This document shows, one piece after another, positions 38,913 through 51,300 of a stretch of DNA of 64,000 bases. The notes beneath the pieces are model-generated. The model did not search any database and had not been told where the DNA came from. It was given only the letters and a program-made list of their open reading frames with translations. A program made the position numbers and the translations under genes. Position 1 is the stretch's first letter, and every line of letters starts with the position of its first letter. The DNA comes from Rutstroemia sp. NJR-2017a BVV2 (Eukaryota; Ascomycota; Leotiomycetes; Helotiales; Rutstroemiaceae): positions 496,001 to 560,000 of the forward strand of contig NJPS01000006.1 in assembly GCA_002946415.1 (NCBI GenBank), read 5' to 3'.

Positions 38913-40125
38913 TTGGGGTGGGAGAGATGATATATGTTGTTTGGTTGTTTGGTGATGAGTCCGAAGACGCTGGTTTGGTGCGAACCGAGTGGTTAGGGGT
39001 TGGATTGTGATTCGTCTATCTTCTTATTTGTTGATTTGGCTTATGTTGTTGCATTCGAACTTCGTCTAGTTCCGTGTTTACGATGGTTATAATAAAGTGT
39101 GCTGGCCATAAAATGACTTTGTGAGTTTGTGAATGAGTAGATTCCAAAAAGTTATGATCTCTCCCCTGTTGATGTTTCCATGATTTGAAGACATAAGAAG
39201 AAAGTATGAGGATATGGAAAGCTATATAAGTGAGACGTGAAACGAAAGGAAGTGTTTACGGCAGTCGTAATACATTCGCATTTCACTGTTCAGTTCTCTC
39301 CCGTAAATAACATTGAGCTGAACAACGAACTAGCGTGAGGGGGGACTACTTAAGCTAGAGGTGGCGCAATAGCGGCTGAGATATCTAATATGCGATTTGG
39401 CATGCACAGCGAGTAGATCTCATGTTTTCTTGTGGCTTTTAGCAACAGGAGACGAAAGGAGAACCGTGGATTGGGTGAATGTTGTTAGTTCCGGTCAGTA
39501 AATGATGTTTGCTACTTATTAGTTGGTTGGTTACGGCAGGTGAATGAACAGCTATTGAATAACAGTCTCTATCCTTCGCAAACTAGACTGTTTATTGTTG
39601 CAATTGACCGCGTTGTTTTCATCCCCTGACTCCTCAGAAGCTAGCGAGATTCTGTGAGTAAGTTCATTCACTTGTTTAGTTGACACCGTGTAGGTGAATA
39701 TGCGCAGGCATCCACCCTAATTTTTGCTGTTATTGTCCAATGTTTGTTTTAAGAACGATCGGCTGATAGGTTAGGTTAAATTGATGTTTGAGGATTCGGG
39801 GAGATTGTGTTAGTCCAGATAGTCTGCTTTATTCACCTACCTACTATTGTATGCTCTCTGGCGATTTTATACGCTTCTCGCTTCATGTATTTAGTTTCCT
39901 TCTGTGCATATTAAACACGATCGTTTGAGAGCTAAGATACGGAAATGCATTTCCATATTCACCTGGACAAAGAATATCAACATGGTTACATCTCAGGCAG
40001 AGTCCTTGAGGATTAGGAAAATAGATTGACGTTTCATTTACTATCCTAGACGAGCAATCAACTGTACGGCCATGCTGAACCTTCAGCAGTTCTTGTATGC
40101 TTCGTATACATCAATTCCTATTTAC
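38913..40125. other. A/T-rich spacer
   Basis: Upstream of the orphan at 37473-38912; only very short ORFs, and no signal recognised. Confidence 0.5.
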
Positions 40126-40344
40126 CTAGCCTTTCTTTGAACCTGAACCTAAACCCTTAGTAGCCTTAGTACCCTTGGCATCTATCTTCTTTCTTGGCGG
40201 CGACTTCGAATTCGATTTCCCGTTTCCACCCTCTTTTGAACCTTTTGGTGGTGTATTACTTTTACTGCGGTCTCGCTTTCCAGTGCCATTGCTTAGGCTG
40301 AAGTAGGGTATGTCGTCATTATCTTTTCCTTTTGAGGAGGACAT
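40126..40344 (-). CDS. Small Lys/Ser-rich protein
   Basis: A 72-residue ORF from an ATG in fair context (GCAATGTCC). The product is very basic and disordered, rich in Lys, Ser and Gly (for example KSKSPP-like and GTKATKGLGSGSKKG). No family recognised. It is the first of three short basic or charged minus-strand genes within 2.4 kb. Confidence 0.45.
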   Translation of the reverse strand: MSSSKGKDNDDIPYFSLSNGTGKRDRSKSNTPPKGSKEGGNGKSNSKSPPRKKIDAKGTKATKGLGSGSKKG

Positions 40345-41414
40345 TGCTTGAGGTGATAGAGGTGTTAGAGATGTTGTACGATACACTACGCTACGATGAG
40401 TAAGTTTGACGAAAGCGTACGCGTTTTATTGCGGGACTCAGACGGAGTGTTAGAAGATTTGAGGTGCTCATGGTAATGTATCGAATCCGATCAAGTGATC
40501 GTGAGGCGAAAAGTGGTTTGAAGGTTTCAGAATATAGGTGCTGGATATGCTCTTTATATAACTTGAAAGTAGTGATGAACTGTGCTTGATGAATGTTCCT
40601 CTTACTATACAATGTTGAAGGGCTTCTTATAGTCTTCTGGGCTTTGCTAGAGTCATGGTTCCTCGACTGCATATAGGTCTATTATGAAGAATACATATGC
40701 TCATCCAAACATAGATCATACATTTTATGTCTATCAAGCTTGTATGACCTCCTTTGGCATACCGGTCTCAACAAAATGATGCTATTATAGCATTGTTAGA
40801 TTGATTTTTGTGTCACTGAGAGTCAGGCAGCTTATTTTTGATGCTATTTTCAAATATATGTTGCGGTCACTGCACGTCAGTTTATCTCACTCAAGGCGTA
40901 GCGCCTTACCCTCGACTAAATATATTCATTCTACGTACTATAGCTCTTGTATGGATGATTTATTAACATATCTAATCATAGTCTTGTACCACTGACCCAA
41001 CTATGTTTTGGGGAGGTTGAAGTTTATGACCAGAGCCTGAGTATACGGTATGGCTTTCACATACAGCTGACATCTTTAACTTGTTTCAGTAGCCTGTAGG
41101 CGACGGATATCAGTTGAAGCAGCAGAATAGTATTCAGAGTTTCCATTATGCCCATGAAATTGTTCTGCCAGTTTCGCAAACAGAAGAATCGTGAATTAAA
41201 ACACAACGAAGGTCACCAACACAGTCGTGACAGTTTGCAGATATTACGGCTCCCACCTATCTCCCAGTCGGAACTGTTCTGAGAACCATAAAACTGGACG
41301 CCACTAGTAGCTGGTTGCGAATATTTATTTGTTTATTAAAAGACTTATTTAACAATGAAAGTAAAACATCCAAAGGCCCAGTGCTAGAATAAGCGGCTCA
41401 GGAGCTGTTCAAGT
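40345..41414. other. Spacer
   Basis: Short ORFs only; nothing supported. Confidence 0.4.
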
Positions 41415-41768
41415 CACAGACTCGGAAGACAAGCCTCCTCATTCTCATCAAAGAAAACAATTATCCACCAAATAATCATCCTTCTCCAGATCTTTCCCGA
41501 AATTTTCATGATGGTTCCGTAAGAAGTCTATATACTCCGAGATGTCACGGCTTTCGTCCTTGGCGTTCTCGCTACTTTGGCTCTTGCTCTGATCCTTCGC
41601 TTCACGCTCGACATTTTTCGCACCGGCGTCTGATTTGAATTCCGGAATACTGTTTCCATATCATCAGCTATCATTCCATCATCTAAGCGTCTCCAATTGA
41701 ACTTACCTATTGGATGGGGTCTTGGACAAGTTGGACCGTGAGGTCTTTGTTGCATTTGGGACAGACAT
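41415..41768 (-). CDS. Small charged orphan protein
   Basis: Exons 41707-41768 and 41415-41649 join across a 57-nt intron (donor GTAAGT, acceptor AAACAG) to 98 residues. The N-terminus is Ser/Thr-rich and basic (MSVPNATKTSRSNLSKTPSN). The C-terminal half is strongly acidic, with SEYIDFLRNHHENFGKDLEK and DNVFFDENEEACLP. Unrecognised. A further 5' exon (41894-41915, MRLPMKLT, donor GTGAGT) could join in frame at the acceptor near 41773, so the start is uncertain. Confidence 0.45.
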
Positions 41769-42068
41769 TGGTACTTGAAGTTGTTTCACACACGATAACA
41801 TGTTAATATCAAGCATGGAGAATACTTTAAAACAAAAGCAGAACATGAAACTCTTATATGAGGGCTCGATGGGACATGTTACGCACTCACTCGTCAGTTT
41901 CATAGGCAGTCGCATATTAGAATGGAGATATTACACGAGGTCGTCAATTTGGTCGCTTACTCGCTGCCGCCTGAATTGACGAATAGAAAGTTATGCGCGT
42001 TGGTCTGACATAAAGTTTTATGTAAGATGAGATACGGAATACACGAGCAGTGCTCTCAAATCAGCGCC

Positions 42069-42485
42069 TCAGTCCCTCAGGTCCTTGTCTGTTACCGGCG
42101 AAGAGTCTCTTACAAATTGTTCTACGGTGTTACTGCGCTTCAACCCATGTTTTGCCAGTTTCTTGCCAGTACTTGATTTTACATTTTTGATTGCAGAATC
42201 TGATTCCGAGCTAAGGTTATCATATGCTAAGCTCGGACCGTGGTTTCCGAAAGTAGATGCTTTTTTAGGCTTCGGAGGCCTCTTCTGGTCGCTGACGTTC
42301 GTTGACTGGGTACCTTTTTGGGCAGCCTTCGGCTGCTTCAACGAATTCCTGGTTTTCTTAACAGGCAGCGAGGTCGTGCTATATTCCGATGATATCGTAG
42401 AACTACGGTTTCTGTTGTGAGCATTTCGTTATCCGAAATGTGGGACGACTGCTCCAACATACCTTGGTGGATCCTCGGTTGGCAT
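42069..42485 (-). CDS. Small basic orphan protein
   Basis: Exon 1 (42463-42485) and exon 2 (42069-42411) join across a 51-nt intron (donor GTATGT, acceptor CAACAG) to 121 residues. The start is MPTEDPPRNRSS. The sequence is Ser- and Lys-rich and probably disordered, with QKRPPKPKKAST and the possible phospho-site stretch LKRSNTVEQF. No family recognised. Confidence 0.55.
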
Positions 42486-43879
42486 GGTCACGCTACGGGC
42501 CGGCGGCTTGGCGGGTTATGACAATTTTCGACAGAAGAATATGTAGCTGGATATCGAGACGATTATAAATGCGAAATTCGAAGCAGAATTATGGGATATT
42601 AATATTGGAAGTAAAGAGGGCTGCATCTCAGTTCTTTTATAATTCATTAAAGTAAAAGAAAAACCATTATTTTGCAGAGTTTTCATCTATGAAAAAATGG
42701 CGTATTGTTCTAGCACCAGTTCTGGTGCCTAACTGGGTAGGCGGTGGTGAGCCGCAACCTACGAAGCGCTTGGGATACCACATACTTCACTGCTGTGCGT
42801 CATCATGGCTCGAGCACATTTGGATCCGTGCTGTTCTTGAGATCATACACCTTAGGCACGTATTTTGAGTAAACGATGGCGAATGCTGCCTAGTGGTGCT
42901 CTACCAAGACTTGGGACTCGAAATATACGTGCCAAAGTATGAGATGACGTTATGGAGGTGCGGCGAGTATGAAGGAGTAAGCAGGTCTTGCCTTGAAGAA
43001 TGTATGAATACTTCTTCACGGTATTTCTTGACATAGCTTGCAAAACGAAGGGGCAAAGGTCTAGTGAAAGGAGTACGACGTTGGACTGAATTTGGATCTC
43101 ATCATGTCTTCCTCATCCTACCTGTAACCTATTCCATGCGCTATCAAGGTTATCCAGTAGCTAGATACAGTCAATATGACTTAAGGCCGCGAGTTCAATG
43201 GCTTCCTCGCTACAGAAGTCATATTCAGTAGTACTGTCTATCATGGCTATGTTCGTAAGTCACACCCCTTCTTGGCTCACCGGCAACTTCTATTGCTAAA
43301 TCACACTTGCAGAGATCTCCCAAGTAAATTCCTTTGTACAATTCTGACAACACACATTCAATGATCAAGGTTATGGAAAAGCAAAGACACATTCATCAAT
43401 AAGCCCAGGAAGAATGCCAGTTTTACTAAATTATATAATTTCTCTACATCTCACCAGAAGTACAGGTCCTATCTCACGAATCCTGACGCCCATCTTTGCA
43501 CTCATCTTCTTTATTTGTCAGATCCAGTAACATCTACGACGTAGGCCTGGTGAGGTTTCTCTCTGACTTCTTTATGCCTTTTGTTACTGGAGTCGGAGCT
43601 GGATCCTGCAACTTTTGCTCCATTCCCGGCGGCGACAACTCACGAGGTCGTTTTTTTCCTATTGAATGGTTAGCTCCGATCACTCAAGGGAACAAAATAG
43701 AGCATGTTAGTGGAGACGAATCGCAGACCCTGAGTTGTTGGAGCCACTATCGTTATGTCCAGGCATTTCGATGATCACTTATTTTCTCTACTAATCTTTT
43801 CGAGTTACGTGATTGTTCCTCTCGAAAAGTAGTTCTGGAGTCCGTCACGTCAAACCTGCTATATATAAGCAAATACAAC
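42486..43879. other. Spacer
   Basis: Short unsupported ORFs on both strands (for example plus 43496-43774). Confidence 0.4.
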
Positions 43880-44130
43880 ATATTTGTTGAGTAAGGTGGC
43901 AAAATAGGGTTGGTAAGCCTGTAGCATTGGGCTTATAAAGCCTGTAGGATTTCGGCTTTTAGGTGCATATCGGCCTTCGGCGCTAAAGCGGGGCCTGTAG
44001 GCGTTAAGAGTTACCCTAAGTTGCCTACCTATATAAAGAGTCCTTCCTACTGTAGATAGGCCTGTAGAACAGTTGAATCAAGCCTAAGTTACATACTACT
44101 TTTAAATCCCTCTAAGCCTATAGGCACTCT
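43880..44130. repeat. Dispersed repeat, copy 1
   Basis: The sequence shares blocks with the insertion at 53047-53521 in the opposite orientation. These include a TATATAAAGAGTCCTTCCTACTGTAG-type core (split here for length), the CAGTTGAATCAAGCCTAAG region and repeated AGCCTGTAG motifs near one end. It is diverged and its limits are approximate. Confidence 0.65.
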
Positions 44131-44710
44131 TTTAGTACCAACCTGCTGCACTGCATAACCCTGTCCAACAATATTCCTCTCTATTCACTCCACTCAAAAA
44201 GGTGGCGTAACCTCTCAAAAAGAGTTTTCGTCGCGGTCGTGGCCTGAAAAAATGTGGCGGATGCCCCGAGTGCAGGATTCGGCCATAGGAACTGATTACC
44301 CTTACACGGATGAGGTGAGATCTAAGCGCTGTAAAAGAGATTTTCCATTCTAAAAACTGGTCAGTCATACCGTTGGGAGAAACAGACCAGGGGTTCTGGA
44401 CTGTATGGTTACTATTGGTAGGGCTGGCCCCGGCTGGACCTGATGCGACCGTTTCCATGTTGGACGCTATCCCTAGAAATATGATAGACCGCCATCATAA
44501 ACGCGGTGCGACCTCAGGCCTACAGTTGTAAAGTTTAGAGCCCATGTCCGGAGAATTAATAGGAGACCAAGAAGTTAAATTTGGATGGTTTTTATTGATC
44601 TGGTTTCATGGTCCTTAAATTGAGGGAATAAACAAAAATGAAATACGAATATATATATGGAAATCCCAATATTCATGGCTCCATCATATGAAAGGATGCG
44701 GTGCTTAACT
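44131..44710. other. Spacer
   Basis: No supported gene; a minus ORF at 44132-44458 has no motif. Confidence 0.35.
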
Positions 44711-47700
44711 TCATCCTAGTGCTGCCCGTAGATACTGCTCATCGAGTTAGTGGGGACCATATCCACTGATCTTTCAATACTCACTTGAAGTCTTGCCGCT
44801 CCTACATCGGCCTCAGAGATCTTTCCATTCGAGAAAGTCAGTGCTGCAAGATCCTTCTTTCTTTCCTGAACTGTGACAACTTGCTCTTCGAAAGAATTCT
44901 TCATTCGATATCGGATGGTTGTGACTTCCTTTTTCTGTCCCATTCTGTGTACACGACATAACGCTTGCTCCTCCATCATCGGGTTCCATTGAGGTTCCAT
45001 GAGATACACTACAGAGCCTGCTGTGAGGTCCAACCTTTTTGGCGTTAGTAATGGCAAAATGAAGATACTGTGGTCTTGGCTTACCCTGTACCGCCGCAAG
45101 TTATAGATACTAGGATGACTCGAACGCTTGGATCTTCTTGAAACTCCTGGATAGCTGTGTTACGTTTTTTGGAAGACAGCCGTCCGTCAACTCGGGTATA
45201 TTGAATAGAATCTGAATTGAAGGAGGATTCAATTAGATCGAGGGTGTACGTCCAATATGAGAACACAACACTGTAAGGTTAAATTAATATTATCAACAGA
45301 ACTTAGAGAGAAGACTTACCATTTATCATCTGCTTTGAGAGATTTCAAACTCTCCATTAATGCAACGATTTTGGTTGGAATCTCTCCAGGTTTCATGATG
45401 GGTAGCGTCTCTTTTATCTCCGAGACTAAGGACTCCGTAGGTGCGAACGACACTCTGTATCCAAGACAATGAGCTATCGGTTGGCAGACAGGGCATCGGC
45501 TCGATTCTTTTTCTTCCGTCAGACAAGAACCGCATACTAGGTGAAGACACTCGGAAAATTTAGGCCGGGGAATTTCGGTATCATTGGTTTCGACATCCTT
45601 GAGCGTAGCATCTGCTAGGTTCAAGGAGCACATCGCACAGATTGCATTACCAGCATCGAGCATACTCCCAAACATCTCTTGAGCTTTGGATTGAGACCAG
45701 GAATCTCTAGTAGATGCAGTGGTAGCCTCTTTCTGACGATACATTATTCCATGAACGCAGATGAGTCGCAATTGAGTCAACCATTGCAAAGCGTTCATAT
45801 ACACCCCCTTCTGCGGATTTCCCATAGCATCTTCAACTATTCGTCGCGTTTGAATCTTGGTATTTTCATATAAAACGCTTTCGTTAGGGCTGAACTCAAG
45901 GTAGTGTACTAAGTCACGGCGAGGTGGCAGACTGATAGTCGCTGTGGTTCGATATAAGGTGATAAAATTAACGAGGGTCTTAACTCGCAGGAATCCATCA
46001 TTGTTGTTGTCCTGCCAGCTCCGTACAATTTCGTTATTGAAGACTAGGGGATTGGAGTACGGATATATTCTTAAAAATTGGAATAAGCTCGCAAGGTCTG
46101 TAAGCCTATTCTGGATCGGGGTCCCTGTTACCGCCCAGCGATGTTGAGCTTCTAATTCACACGTTGCTTTAGTAATCGCGGCTGACCGGTTCTGAATGAT
46201 GTGGGCTATTGACGTAAGCAAGATAAGTCATATGAAGCTTCTTGCGGGAGCATACCTTCATCGAGAATGATACGATGCCAGTAAAGCGAGAAGAGTGAAG
46301 GCGACCTCGTCGAGCGGTTCTTGAAAGCTTTCCAATGGATAGCCACAGTGTTGTACGTGGTGATTACCACGTCAAACTTATGAAGTTGATCTACAGCTGG
46401 TTTGCTAACGCCATGGAATCTGCACCATAATAGGGATTTTGGATATAAATGCCTATCAAGGTCAATAAAAAGAATAAAGATATCTCTGGGGGCTTTCCAC
46501 TAACATAGAAAGCTGCGTTTCCCAAGTCTGTATAACTGTAATTGGGGGTCAGCAGATAGAGCAGTTTACGGGTATTTGACTATTTTACGAGACAGCGGAA
46601 CCACGATAAGAGTTGCCTTGATGGTAGGAAGCTCAGTTCCTTGATGACCTCCTGTCCTAGAGTACTGGTTCGCTACTATGAGGGCTATCATGCTGAGAGA
46701 TTTGCCCAAGCCCACTGTTAATAGCTTGAGTTAGTAATTATAGACAAGGCAATGAACTGCTTCATGAATTCTCAATGATCCAAGTTCACCGGTATACTTC
46801 GAGTCTTCGCATCATGGAACTTTGGCACTGAAGGTTACGTACTTTGATCTGCTAGAAGCCCAGCTCGAAAGTTAGGCGGCTCGGTTTGTTGTTTCTCCCC
46901 GGTGATATTGTTGATGTATCTATACTGCTTAGCTAAATAATGGCGATGAATTGTAACGAGTACATAGTATTTCCTTCTAGATTGATTCCTTTAGACCATA
47001 CGTCTTTCCCGGGGTCCTCGTATGCTATGCCCTGTTCACGTCTTAACATGAACGTCAGAGCTTGCTTTTGGTGTCTGGTCATTCATCAACGAAGTTCTGG
47101 AAAGGGTTTGGAGGCAGACTTGTGAAGCGGAGTTCCTATGAGACTTGGTTGCTCAGCTTCCGGGAGATTACGTTCTTGATTAAGAAGTTCAAAAAGGTTT
47201 GGGACCACCTTCAGCGTTTCCATGTGCACACTTGGGACATGAGATTTAAAGGAGAAAGTCATGACTGGCTCGTAATTGTCTTCGTAGAGGACATGAGGAT
47301 TATGATAAAGTACGTTCCTATCACAGTGGAGTGGATCTTGTAAAAACAGTCCGTAATCTGCGAGCCAGCTCCCGACATCTTCTGAAATAGATTTTGGGCC
47401 GTACAATATAACGCAACAGATGACCATCATGCTCTTCACTTCTTCGTTGGTTTCGCAGCTTTCCGGTGCGACAGGGTATCGTGCATGACAGTAGAATTGT
47501 GTCGCACACCCAGCTGCTCTGAGAGCACGGATGATCCGCGCAGAGCGTTCGGATAATGTGCCATAGGTGTTATTGTCTTCTAGTCTTAGCAGTTCATTGT
47601 GCTCGTTCAAGAAAACGGACTCGGCGGGCTCAGTTGGGGAGGGAAGTGAATTTGGGCCCGTTTGTAAGGGAAGATCAATCTGAAATTTAGTTAATTCAAT

Positions 47701-47874
47701 ATCCTCACGACAACTACACCAAGGTGATCATTTCTGATGCGCGGCGGTAGAAGATTGAAATACCAGCCCAAAGCAAACCTCTGCCTGATTGCTTTCGCCG
47801 CTATCAACCGTCGAACGAGTCTGCGAAGCCTCATCTCCTCGTTGCCGTTTGCTTAGTCTTTCGAAACTTGCCAT
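44711..47874 (-). CDS. SNF2-family helicase with embedded RING finger (HLTF/Rad5-like)
   Basis: Eleven exons, bounded 47874-47779, 47679-47120, 47074-47002, 46924-46843, 46714-46589, 46535-46505, 46452-46256, 46205-45320, 45270-45085, 45034-44785 and 44737-44711, keep one frame and give 837 residues. Motif I is DQMGLGKSLS, motif II DEAH, motif III TGTPIQNRL; the C-lobe has VVFSYWT, CGGTGLDLTAG and HRMGQ. Between the lobes lies a RING (CAMC, HLVCGSC, RCPVC). The layout matches Rad5/HLTF-type translocases, which act in DNA-damage tolerance or chromatin; the exact role is unknown. No HIRAN domain was seen. The third and fourth introns (donors GTCTGC at 47119 and GTATGG at 47001) are the weakest joins. 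Confidence 0.85.
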
Positions 47875-48302
47875 CGCTGAGAACCGAGGCTACACATCAT
47901 CAGCATTATGATAATAGAAGAACTACTGATACTAGATACTTGAAGACTAGGGGGTAGTTATTGAATACAAATAAAACCGTCAGATTACGCGATAGACACT
48001 TCCCAGAGGTTGGATGTTCACAAACTTTTTGTGGTGTCGGTAATGTTTCGCTTACGTAGGGTACGATACGGTAGGCTTTACCACCAGTGAACGAATCTGT
48101 CTGATAACAACCCCTCCTTTCCACGTCTTTTCCCTCCACCTACAACATCAAACAGTGGATGCTCTCAGCACGTAAATATTCACAGCCTTTTAAATCTCTG
48201 TATCTCTATATATTTATTTTATACGAAGTTTCTTTTTGCTGGAACATTACCGGTCTAAAGCGTAACGACTATTTATATTATTATAATCAAGTTCATTTGA
48301 CT
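47875..48302. other. Promoter of helicase and 3' flank of NLR gene
   Basis: A/T-rich, especially 48150-48300. No gene. Confidence 0.4.
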
Positions 48303-51300
48303 TTATATACTGTTGAAAATATGTTTACTAGTTTTCAGATGTGTTTGAAAATCGACCAAGGTATCCGATATATTATTACAATCCTGACATTGTATTGTAC
48401 ATAGTATCAGATTCGTCGCATGATCATAGCAAGGGTAAATACATGCTTGTATTGGATGATTTGGATCATAATGGGTAGCTATAAAAGTAGCAAGATCTAC
48501 TACCAAATCCATTGCTGGTGGAGTCTACGTGTTAGTCAGTAAAAATGTCCGGACTAGATAAGAGCAGTTGAATAGCTTATGGGATTAGTTGACCTTTCTA
48601 GCCAACAGTAGAAGGAACAGCAGAAAGACATGAAAAGTTTGCTAGAGCTACCAATAGTGGAAATTACACTTACAGATTTGCATTCAACTTTGATTGATCC
48701 CAGCTCCTCTACTATTTTAACCTGCAAGGAGCGGTAACTTGCTAGCAACCTCTTCATCACTCTGGATATAATTGCGATAGTCTCTGTTTTACAGTTGTGA
48801 CAGTAGTTCTCTTTTAGTCCATATCTTGGAGCAAGGCAATTGATATAGTGTAAATTGTTACACTTTCTACAATGTAGCTGTGTTGCATTACTGGGAGTAT
48901 CTTGGCAAGAGCATCCTGCGTTTAAGTAGAAAGGTGCAATCGGCGGAAAGGGTAACTGTATTTGTTTTTCGACGGGTATCTTAGATTGTGTTCTTGTGTT
49001 TTTGGAGGGACCGATAGTGACATCCCGAAACGGTGACTGTGTTCCACTTTCGAATGACTGCGGTGTGTGTTTGCTAGTTGGTAGCGTTATCGCACCCTGG
49101 GCACTCTCCATCCACTCATTGAAGTTATCGGATAATTTTTGGAAAGGGCTAGCTTCAAGATGCATGGAGTTTGCATCAACACCAATTGCTGGATTCTGTT
49201 GTCCTTGCTCGATTCGACCGTCTCGCCCAAATACCTGCATATGTGAAAGGGTGGCATTCGCAGGCTTCTGAGGTATATTTTGTGGTTGCGGTTGCGGTTG
49301 CGTATTATTCAGTTGAAAATGTGAATTCGATTTTTTGTTCAGTGGTGAATGCTCGTTCCGGGGAATACTCTGGCTCTGAAATTCCTCTCTTAAATTTCTT
49401 CCCTGCGGTCGTCGACGAATCGGTAGAATAATTTCATCCATCTTGCGATGGTACATTTGGTTGTGTTTCTGTACAGCAGCCTTGGTCGAGAAACCCGTAT
49501 TATGGAACTCACACCCAGATTCTGAACACTTGAATCGTCTCATATGTGATGCCTCATGCCTATCTCTATCTCGTGGTGAAAAGTAACGATTCGCCCTACT
49601 TGGGCACGGCGAATAACGACATGGTAGCACTGACTTGCCGTAAATCGTTTTGAATTCCCGGACAAGCTCTGGGCTGACTCCAGTAACGCCATCGTCAGGT
49701 GTTTCCAGAACAGATTCTACAATGGTGTAGTATCTATACAATATCGCACTCATGGTCGTCGGGTCGTTTTCAATCTCTATTTGTTGGATATCTTGGAAAA
49801 ATAAGTAAATGGTATTGGGATGAATGGAAATAACCACACGTACCTTTAGGGTCTGTATGATGATGATTGTCTTGGTTTGAGATCTGTTTGAAAATAAGTA
49901 CATCTCGCATGAATGAGCGGAGGCTTGATGGTAAGTTCGTCTGAGCCAATCGCTGCTCTATATCAGGAAGAGCTTTTAATTCTCGCGAGGCTGAGATAAA
50001 AGTGATAGACATATCTTTCTTTCGAAGACATACTACTCTCGACAGCAAGACAACCAGAGTCTGAGAGAACGGCGCGTTACATTGATACTGCAGCTCAGCA
50101 TACCTCAGGGTGTGCTGAGCTAGAAATTCGTTGGCGTACGTATGTAAACCGTGGAAGCCCTTCACGACTCTAAGCACTTGCTCCTCTTCCGAGTTTCGAC
50201 TGTGAATTAGACTTTGACTTGTAAATAAATACACAGCACAAGCAGATGCCACAGCGAGATGAGCATCGCTTTCCCAAAGAAAGGGACCACTTGTTTGATG
50301 GAGTATGTATCTATGAGACATCAGCAGTTGCGCACTCAAGGTTAAGTATATTGTACGCTCACTCCTTGGCCGAAAAATGTACGAAATCCACCGAGTCCTC
50401 AAAACCTACTTCGATGAGAGGTTTGCACAGTTCCAGAAGGTTCTTCGTAGGTTTCGTCTCGTCATTCAGTACACTATCGACAGATTCGAAAACGAGGCCA
50501 TCCTGAATTTCGAAAGTCTTCAGTGGTCTGAAAGCACAAGCCATCCATTGCAAGATAGTAATTGCTTTTTGTGATGTATACCAGCTGTATTCAGACCTGA
50601 TTCGGTCCAGTATGCGGCGGTACCTAGCTCCATCAGCCGGGGTTTAAGCATACGTGGACGCACCTAGACTCACGCTTTATGTAAACCTTGTGGTAAGTTA
50701 TGTGCCGCCTTCTGAAGCTCATACGCGCTTTCGCGATCCAAAAGCTCTGCAATCACTAGACGAACCCATAAGAACATTCCTTTGCACGGCAGATTAGAGC
50801 TTGCAGAATGCTACTTGCGGAGCTGTACTTACCATTTGCCTTTTTTACAACCGTTTTCTCAACATCGTTAATCACTTTACTTGGGAAAGATACTTGTAGT
50901 TCCTTCAATGCATGCTTCACATAAGTCTGGATATCTTTATCCACACTTTCTCGTTCCGTTTTATCGCTCAGACAAATGCTCGGACTTTTTCGCAAGGTTC
51001 TGCTGAGATATGTTTCTGCTCTGCTGGAAATGAGGAGCTTGCAGGTAGTGACGGAGATTTTTACAATCGACAGCAGCTCTGACAAAATTGTTTTTTGATC
51101 CTTTTCCTGACACTCGTCCAGTCCATCGATGACGATACGAGTCGAAGGGACAGCCAAGAGAAGCTCTGGAAGCAGCTTCTTGATTTGGACCAATGACGAT
51201 GTGCGCCCTTGCCTGATGTAGTTTTCAAAGACATGACCAGTAAGAAGAGGGTGAGCTCGCAAGATTTCCAGAATTAGAGTCCTCAGAATGTGACTACATA

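Noticed and set aside
44711..47874. Idea that the helicase is a pseudogene because of stops near 46930 and 47090
   Set aside because: Both stops fall inside introns that, when removed, keep phase and leave all helicase motifs and the RING intact.
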